Positions 30,178 to 38,122 of a stretch of 64,000 bases of DNA are shown here, piece by piece (within the stretch, counting starts at the first letter, position 1; each line of letters opens with the position of its first letter). The notes beneath the pieces are model-generated. The model had not been told where the DNA came from. It did not search any database and worked only from the letters and a program-made list of their open reading frames with translations. The position numbers were made by a program, and so were the translations under genes. The stretch comes from Haliclona indistincta (taxonomy: Eukaryota > Porifera > Demospongiae > Haplosclerida > Chalinidae): contig OZ024789.1 of assembly GCA_964017065.1 (NCBI GenBank), positions 8,250,191 through 8,314,190 on the forward strand. The letters are read 5' to 3'.

Positions 30178-33100
30178 CACCAAGTTGCATTTTCCAGCAA
30201 TCAATCGGGACCCCGTTCTACCCCACGTTCGTCCTGACCCCACGCAGGACCAAGCGTCTCGACCCCGTGCGAGAGAACTTTCTGTCCTGACCCCGTGCAG
30301 GAATCTCGACCCCATGCGAGACTATCAGGCCTGACCCCTTGCAGGACTCACTGTATCCCGCCCTGTGCGGGATTCCTGTCCTGACCCTCCGCTGGTGCTC
30401 GTCTTGTCCCAGCGGGGCAAACTTCCTCCCTCCTTGGCTGAGGCCCGCTTGCCTCCTCCGGTACCACCGTCCGGCTGGATTCCCTCTTTTACTTTTACTT
30501 TTTTTTTTTTTTTAACAAATGCCTGTTTTATGCGTGCACTAGTGTTGTTTCCAATGCTTACCCTCGCTAGGTTCTCTCATGACCAGCCTTAACTCGTCTC
30601 TCAGCGTTGGAAGAAGGCCTTTCATTGTCGACTCTACAAGCCCACGGATCTCGGCGGCTGTCATCGCTGGGTTGTCTCCGTCCTCGGCCATTCTTGTGAA
30701 GGTAGAGGGAACTGTCGAATACGTCGCTCTGAGCACCAGCGGCCGAGATGTGTTGCTGTCCTGTGCTGGCGCGTGGATCCTTGTACGCATGCGTGTCGTG
30801 GTTTTTGGGGCGGTGCAATCTCTTGCTCCGCCCCAGCGTCGCCTATTGGGTGTTAACTGCGTCTAACCTACGGCTAAACTCCATTAAACCCTAAATTTTG
30901 TTTGTTAACGTTAAATTTTCTACTAAGCCTCAAATTTTGTTCGTTGATGGTAAAATTTTTTACTAAGCCCCAAATTTGTTCTGCCTTCTAAATGAGCTAG
31001 TCTTTTACTGTACATTTGTTCATTCTCTCGCAGGATTCAAGGGGATCGTAAATCGGATACTGACAGCCACTATCAAACTGTGTCCAGCAGCTGGTAATCA
31101 CGAGGCCTTCAACACAGCTCAGATACTAGTACAACCACACACAGGTTTGTACATATTATAACAGTGAGTATTAAACCTCTTCTACGCATAAATGTAAGTC
31201 AAGCAGCTCGCATCAGTGACTCGCTTGTCTTAGCGTAAAAAAGGTCACTGGTTCCACCGCTAGTTCATCCAAGAATTCCCTTGCATAGCATGATTTTGTC
31301 ATTTTATATGTGTGACTTACTAGGCTTTGAGTCATTTGTGAGCGGATTTGAGAAAAGGGGATGTCACTTCGCTCCTGCAATTTTCGAACGCACGCATGTT
31401 GTCAACTTGCTACCATTCATCCACCATGGCTCTAAAAGTTTGATTGCCATTCATCCAAATTTAGTACCATGGCTCTAAAATTTTGATATACAGCAAGCAA
31501 GATGATCAAATATTATACACAAAAAATTTCATGAGTTTCAGTAATGTTTGACTGAGTAGCAGCCATTTGAAAACAGGCGTACGTTCAAAAATTGCAGGAA
31601 TGAAGTGACGCCTTTTCTCAAATCCGCTCACATTAATTTTATACATGTTTGTGATTCTTTTATTTGGTCTGTGCTGCTGTCAGGAGCTGATTGTGCTAGT
31701 CTTCTACTGGAGTGGGATGGGTTTGTTAGCTACATTGAATGCTGGACTCAAGCACTGGGCAGTGATGTGACCCTCCCAATTGTGAAGGTGAGAGAGAGGG
31801 AGGGAGGAAGGAGAGGGTGTTTATGGAGGAGAAAGAAGCATGAAGAGAGGGGAAAGGAGCAATGAATAATCATTGTCTGATAGAGAAATAGATTGTGTGA
31901 CTGAGTTCTTCACTGTAGGAAGCCACACCCACTGGAGTATCAGTAATCCAGCTGTTATTAGACCACACCCCTCAGGACCCATTGACAGCAGCTGCTCACC
32001 TGAGACCGCTCCATGGTGGGCTGGTCATGTTTGTGACATTACAAGACCAGCTGTTACAGAAATACCTTGAAAAGGTAACTGAACTTCAAACTGGGTGTAC
32101 TGCATAGAAAATGCTATGCTATGCTGGTGCTTCACATTAACCTTGTGCTGAATTTCCATAATGTACAGGTACTCACATATGCAGTTTACACTGGTGGAGT
32201 GCCTAAAGACATGGTATGCATGACACACCCACTTTCTATACAACCATACTAATGTGGTTATCGCTTCTCTAGTTTAGTCTCACTCGTGATGAGCGTCAGG
32301 TGAGACTCACTGCTCTGTACTGTTTGAACAGCGTCATCAAGAACCATGCAGCTGCTGTCCTGGTGAGTCAAGAGCTAACCTCTGATAGCCCTAGCTGTAG
32401 AAACACAGTACAAAGTAACGTGAAGTTGCACATCAAAAAGTGATGTGACTAGTCACAGATCTTCGCTGTTTTAGCATTCAGCCATCTAGGATTGATCAGA
32501 CGATTGTTCTGAGCATGAAAATACCTTTGACGAAGCTGGAAGACGTTTCTAAAGTGGTAAACTGAAATCGCCGCCCATGCAAATGGTAATTCATCTTTCT
32601 TCTTCTTTCAGTAAGCCTAGCGCTGTCCTGAGTTAACGAATCACTACCAAACCTGCACCATCGCACGTGTATATATCTGGAATTGTGCACTTCTTAGATA
32701 GGCATCAAACAAGTCTGATCATTAACTCCGCCCACATCAGTTTTGAATTATGAATTGAATTATTGTCGTGCCTGTGTTAATTTTGTATGCAGCTTATTAC
32801 TATTCACAGAATAATTAGCTCCCTCCCTCTCTTCTTTCCTCCCTCCTTATCTCCTTTCCTCCTCTTCTTCCCTATCTTTCTCCCTCCTTTCTTCTCTCAT
32901 TCCCTCCCTCCCGGCCTATCCTCTCTCCCTCCTTTCTGCCCTCCTTCCTTCTCTCTCTCTCTCTCCCTCCTTTCTTTCCTCCCTCCCTCTCACTCTCTCT
33001 AGCCAGCCAGTCGGCAGTTGTTCGATCACTACCAAGGCCTAGTGAGCAAGGATCAACTGTTATACAATGAAAAGGGATACTTTATTGAAGCATTTGTGCT

Positions 33101-36100
33101 TTTGAGGTGCTGTCCTCGTACCCAGACTGGGAAACTGGGTACAGGTGCCTGTCCCACTCATTTTCACACTATAATTTTTTATTATGCTTGCACATGCACG
33201 ATTCATAAAATTGATTATTTAAACAGCGCATACTTTTTAAAAACAGTTGTTTAGCTTATTGGAGTACTGTACGGTGAACAATGTCGCTCTTGGTACAGCA
33301 GCATAATGGTTAAAATTACATGTAATTTGAATCTGCGCGCGGAAACACTCCGCGATGACGTCATTAAACATGTCTCGTGCTCTAACCTGTATATACGTTC
33401 TAGAGGCTTTCAACCAGGTAATGCAGTAGTAATGTCATCTTTTTTACTGGCGAGTATTTTATTGTCCAGCAATTTAGTACTGGCGGTTCGTCATGAAGTC
33501 GCTGACAGACTTGCTTACCACGAACGCGTACCCATTCCGAATCGCGAAGATTTGATGCTGTTAGGGAAAAGCAATCCATGCAAGGTTATCAGAAACTACT
33601 GCAAGTCTTACGGCGACGCTAGATGTACCGCACAGACGGCCTCTCTTGTGCTGGAAAAATTCGGCAGCAACGTTTTGCTTGACGAAAAATTCGATATTGA
33701 CGAAACAATTTTCAATGATTGCGAGCAGATTCTCACCTGCGAAGATGTCAAAAACTCAGCTGCCCATTTTGTTGATGTCGTTCTACCAGTTCATTGGTGC
33801 ATTAGACCTCAATCACCTGCAGTGGACAAAACTTTGTCGTTTCTCAGTCATGCTTCGCAGGATTTGGAAATGATGGCTACATTCAGAGAAAAGCACAACA
33901 GAGATTTGGTTTATCTCAGTGATGTTGAAAAGTTTGAGTTGTATCGAAGAGCGGTTTTATTTTTACCGAACAGTTCATGCATTGTGGACCATTTCGGACT
34001 TGCTCTGATGTACCTTGGTCGAGAGGATTTGGCAAGGAAAATATTTACACAGGCAGTTGAAAGGCGCTTGTGGGACCACGCATTGCATCGTCCTTTGTTT
34101 CAGAATGTGCCTGGATTGAAGACTTTTAGTAGAAATGAACTTAGTGTCATCAGTGTGCTTGAGAGCGGCTATCGTGAAATAAAGCAAGAATTTCTTCACA
34201 ATTTTGTTGTCAACAGTCACTTGTTTGCCCTGGAAGAGCAAAATATTAAAGTATCTGTCGGAGGTGAATGGACAGAACTAAGACTGAAGTCTTCACAAGG
34301 TTTTCTAGAACAATCCAAGTACTTTCCGAACAGCATTAAACACATCAATGCTTGCAATGAGAATTTTTTGAACATTAAATTTTCGGCTATTCGGCCCGGT
34401 ACCCACATTCGTCCTCATACTGGACCCAGTAATGCATTTCTAAGGTTACACCTAACACTGATTCACACTGGCGGGGCAAGAATGAGGGTTGGAACGAAAT
34501 GGCATCATTTCGAAGAGGGCAAAGTTATCCTGTTTGATAGCAGTTGGGAACACGAAGTCCACCATGATGGGACTGATGCACGTGTTGTTCTCATTTTAGA
34601 TATGTGGCATCCTGAAGTGCCAGTCTCTCAACGGATGTTATAAGCATCGATTCCACACCGTGTAGATAGCGTGATGTATAGACTTGCGTTAATCATAATT
34701 ATGGTGATACTTATGATAACAAAATAATGTTGTTTTCATTGTTGTAAAATGTTCCTATAAATGCAATTCTTGAATCTACTAACATGATTCCTACATTATA
34801 CTAACATAGATTATATCCTTAACTGTGTACACAGGAGCACATAATGGGAGTGAGAGCGGTAAATAGATCTATCCTTTTATCGCACTCACTCTCATTATGC
34901 ACTTCTGCTGTGTACTACTATGTGCAGCCTTCAGCCTCGAAGCTCCACCTCTCCCAGCATATTTTATTTCCTCTCTCTGAAGTCTAGGCTAGCATGCCTT
35001 AGCATACCTAGCAGCGGTAGACAGCAGAAAAGTGATGATTCCTGAGTCAGACAGCAGGATTTCATACTGAGTTACACTCTCCTTCACTCACTTTGTGGGG
35101 TTGATATGCTCCTGATATCAGCTTTAACCAATCATTTGTGTGATGTGATTTTTAAACATGATGAAATTTCACTTGTTTTAGAGATAAACTTTTTTTGTCA
35201 ACCTAGCTTAACTGCCTCATTTATTTGTCTGTTTTGATACACTCACAGTCACTTTGGTTCACAAGAGGAGCAAGTTGAGCTGTTGAAACAGCTGCTCAGT
35301 GAGGTAGTCACTCTTTGTGACAACTCCATGATAAGGTATGCTTAGATCTTCCATACAGTCGACATGTTACATCTTCCTCGAATCATATTTGATGTTTTAA
35401 AATGTGTACAATAGTTTCCACTGAGCTTGTGATAGTCATGTGACATTGTTTCAGTGCAGTCACATCGCTGGAACTTTTCGTGCCTTATCTCGGACTTCAC
35501 ATCGACCCAACTAATGCGGAGTACAGTCGATGCTCGCTGCACAGAGCCAGGCTATGTCACTGTGTCCATGTGACTATGGGTGTGCTACAAAAACTGACTA
35601 GAAGAGAGATGGTAAAAATGCACACACAACTCACACAAGTCTGTGTTAAAGCTATTTTTTATGTGTCTACATGTAGTATATTTGAGAAGTTAATGGTTCC
35701 TTTTTGCAAGATGTATAATGACTTACACCTAAACTAACTAGTAGGTAGTTACATAGAAACAAACTAGCACATCTCATTTAGCGCCAAAATGATGACTACC
35801 ACTACTACAGACATGAAAATATTGAATACCTGGAGTTAGATCACAAATTCCATGGTACCACTTAACAGCGGTTTTCGAAGATCTTGCATAAACGAGGCAA
35901 AAGTGGAGGTATGACGTTGGCCAATCAAATTCACTTCTCATCACGTGTATAGCTTCGGCTAGTCACGTGTATCCAACTTGCGTGCGTTTGATTGGCCAAC
36001 GTCATACTTTTGCTTTTGCCTCGTTTATGCTAGATTATTGAAAACCGCTGTAGTGACTTAGTGGATTTTTTAACTGTATAATTTTTTCACACTTGTCTTT

Positions 36101-38078
36101 GTTTTAATTTGGTGTTACACTGTACAAATTTTAACTCTTCTTTTATGAGCTGCTTGATGGTATGATGACTGTATAAATTTTTTGATTTTGTTGTTCCTTA
36201 GACTCAGTGTAAAGCTGTTCCTAATCCTCCACTGTCTACTACTAGTACTCCTCATCCCAGTTTTCAATGTGTGATCCCTTTGGTAGTACAACTAGTACTG
36301 CCATTAATAAAGTAAGCAACGAACTTATCTATCCAGATGACTCACTCACTCACTCACTCACTCATTCACTCACTCACTCACTCACTCACTCACTCACTCA
36401 CTCACTCACTCACTCACTCACTCACTCACTCACTCACTTGCACACACTCGCATGCACACCCTCATTCACTCACTCACTCACTCACTCACTCACTCACTCA
36501 CACACAAACACACTCACACACACACTCACTCGCTCACTCAATCTTACTCAACCATTCAAATATGTACATCATGGCACACTAACTCACTTGCCTACTCTTC
36601 TATCCAGAACACTCCATTTGTTATGGTCTAGTCATTCAGCTCCACTTCTCTCCGAGTTTTTTAAAGGCATCACTTCACTTCATGAGCTCGAGAAGAAAGC
36701 AATAGTAGGTTAGCATTTTAAAATGCTTACTCACATACAAATTTGGTTTGTTGATGTAGGCGTGTCTCATCACGCCCTAGGGGAGGAGCCTGGAGAACTG
36801 AACAAAGTACACCATCAGTTATTATCATGCTATGATTTCTGGTAAGTTAAAAAAAAAAAGTTGTAGTATGATATAAAATAACATTCGTTTTTTAGTGTAA
36901 ACAAAAGAGAATTTTATACTAATTTTTCTATGTTCACTGTTTGTTGTTGTTGTTTACTAACTTGTATTTATTGTTTACTTGTTGTTGATACAGTGTCATG
37001 GCTGTTGGGTTTGCGTGGGTGGTGTATGGTCCTCAGTCCCTCGCAGAGTGTGGAGTGATCGATAGTATACTCCACAATGTGTTTGAGCATCTACTGGACT
37101 CCTTACCTCTCCGTATCAAACCTGTATTGCGCAATATGATTGTACCGATGGTGACTAGCTGTCCCTCCAATCACTGGGCCTCCTCTCTACTCCCAATACT
37201 CACCAGAATCTTCTACATTACATTTTCAGTGAGTGAGCGAAGGAGAATGAGAGAAGAGAGTGAAAGAGACAGAGTGAGGAGGAGAGAGCCTCATGCTCAA
37301 GATTTTCTGGCTTATGTGTGTGTGTCTGAAGCAGCTAAAGGCTTTTCAAATAGTGTTTATTTTGTCAAGAATCGCTATTTTTGCCTGTTCAGTATTTACA
37401 ACAGAGCTGGGATGGTATTTTACAGCGACTTTCACGCTCAGAACAAGACAATGATGAGTAAGTGGAACTCTTAGTGGTGCCCATCTTGTTCTTATCAATC
37501 TTTCTATCTCTACATGGCAGTGAGCAACAAGCTTTATCTCAGGAAGTTTTAGAATACCAGTTCATTGGTGATCTCACAAAACAGTACTCTCACGTTCTAG
37601 GTCAGCACATATAACATTCATGACATTATAGCCTCTAGTACCCAGTCATTAGTAAGAGAGAATGCCTAATATCTAAATGCACAGAATTGCACATGAAAAT
37701 GGGGCCATGACTGATGACTGGCATGAAAATTGTCATGAATTATGTTCGAAACGTGTTCCAGATTGACTGTCTTTGCTCCTGATGTTGACTCTTTATTACT
37801 ATTGAAAATTGTAGCTAAGTGTCTCATCAAACAAATCTAGAAGTGATGAAGCTGTATTATTTGTGATCTTGGAATGTTAGAAATTATGTGTGCTTTTTAT
37901 GCTGTGGTATGGGCTAGTTACAATGGTGATGCCATTCTGCAGATGTGGTTTGCTTTTTGAAAGCAGACTCAGATGTCATGGAGAATGATGCGATGGAGGA
38001 TTTGTCTAAACCAGGAGCTGCTGGAGGAGGGAACAATGTGCTGTCTGGTCTTGCTCTGTGTCTGCTAGAAGATGGGGT

Positions 38079-38122
<44 letters not shown>

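Larger units (their letters stand above)
25727..30885 (-). mobile_element. Tyrosine-recombinase retrotransposon (Ngaro/DIRS-like), full length
   Basis: About 5.2 kb on the minus strand inside XPO5 intron 11. Order from its 5' end: 157-bp repeat, short gag-like first exon, array of small hairpins, gag-like frame with zinc fingers, pol frame with reverse transcriptase, RNase H and tyrosine recombinase, 157-bp repeat. No integrase, protease or DIRS-type methyltransferase domain is visible, which points to the Ngaro side of the order. The frames are intact, so the insertion is young. The equivalent introns of the partial XPO5 copies at 44226-44494 and near 61.5-61.7 kb lack it. Confidence 0.85.

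Noticed and set aside
33306..33431. 42-codon N-terminal extension of the hydroxylase frame
   Set aside because: It would bury the signal peptide; the ATG at 33432 is a better start, though the extension cannot be excluded.
37229..37474. Extended frame after XPO5 exon 23 to YSDFHAQNKTMMSKWNS
   Set aside because: It is intronic read-through. The true exon 24 (37426-37457) is read in another phase and gives SRLSRSEQDNDE, which continues into exon 25.
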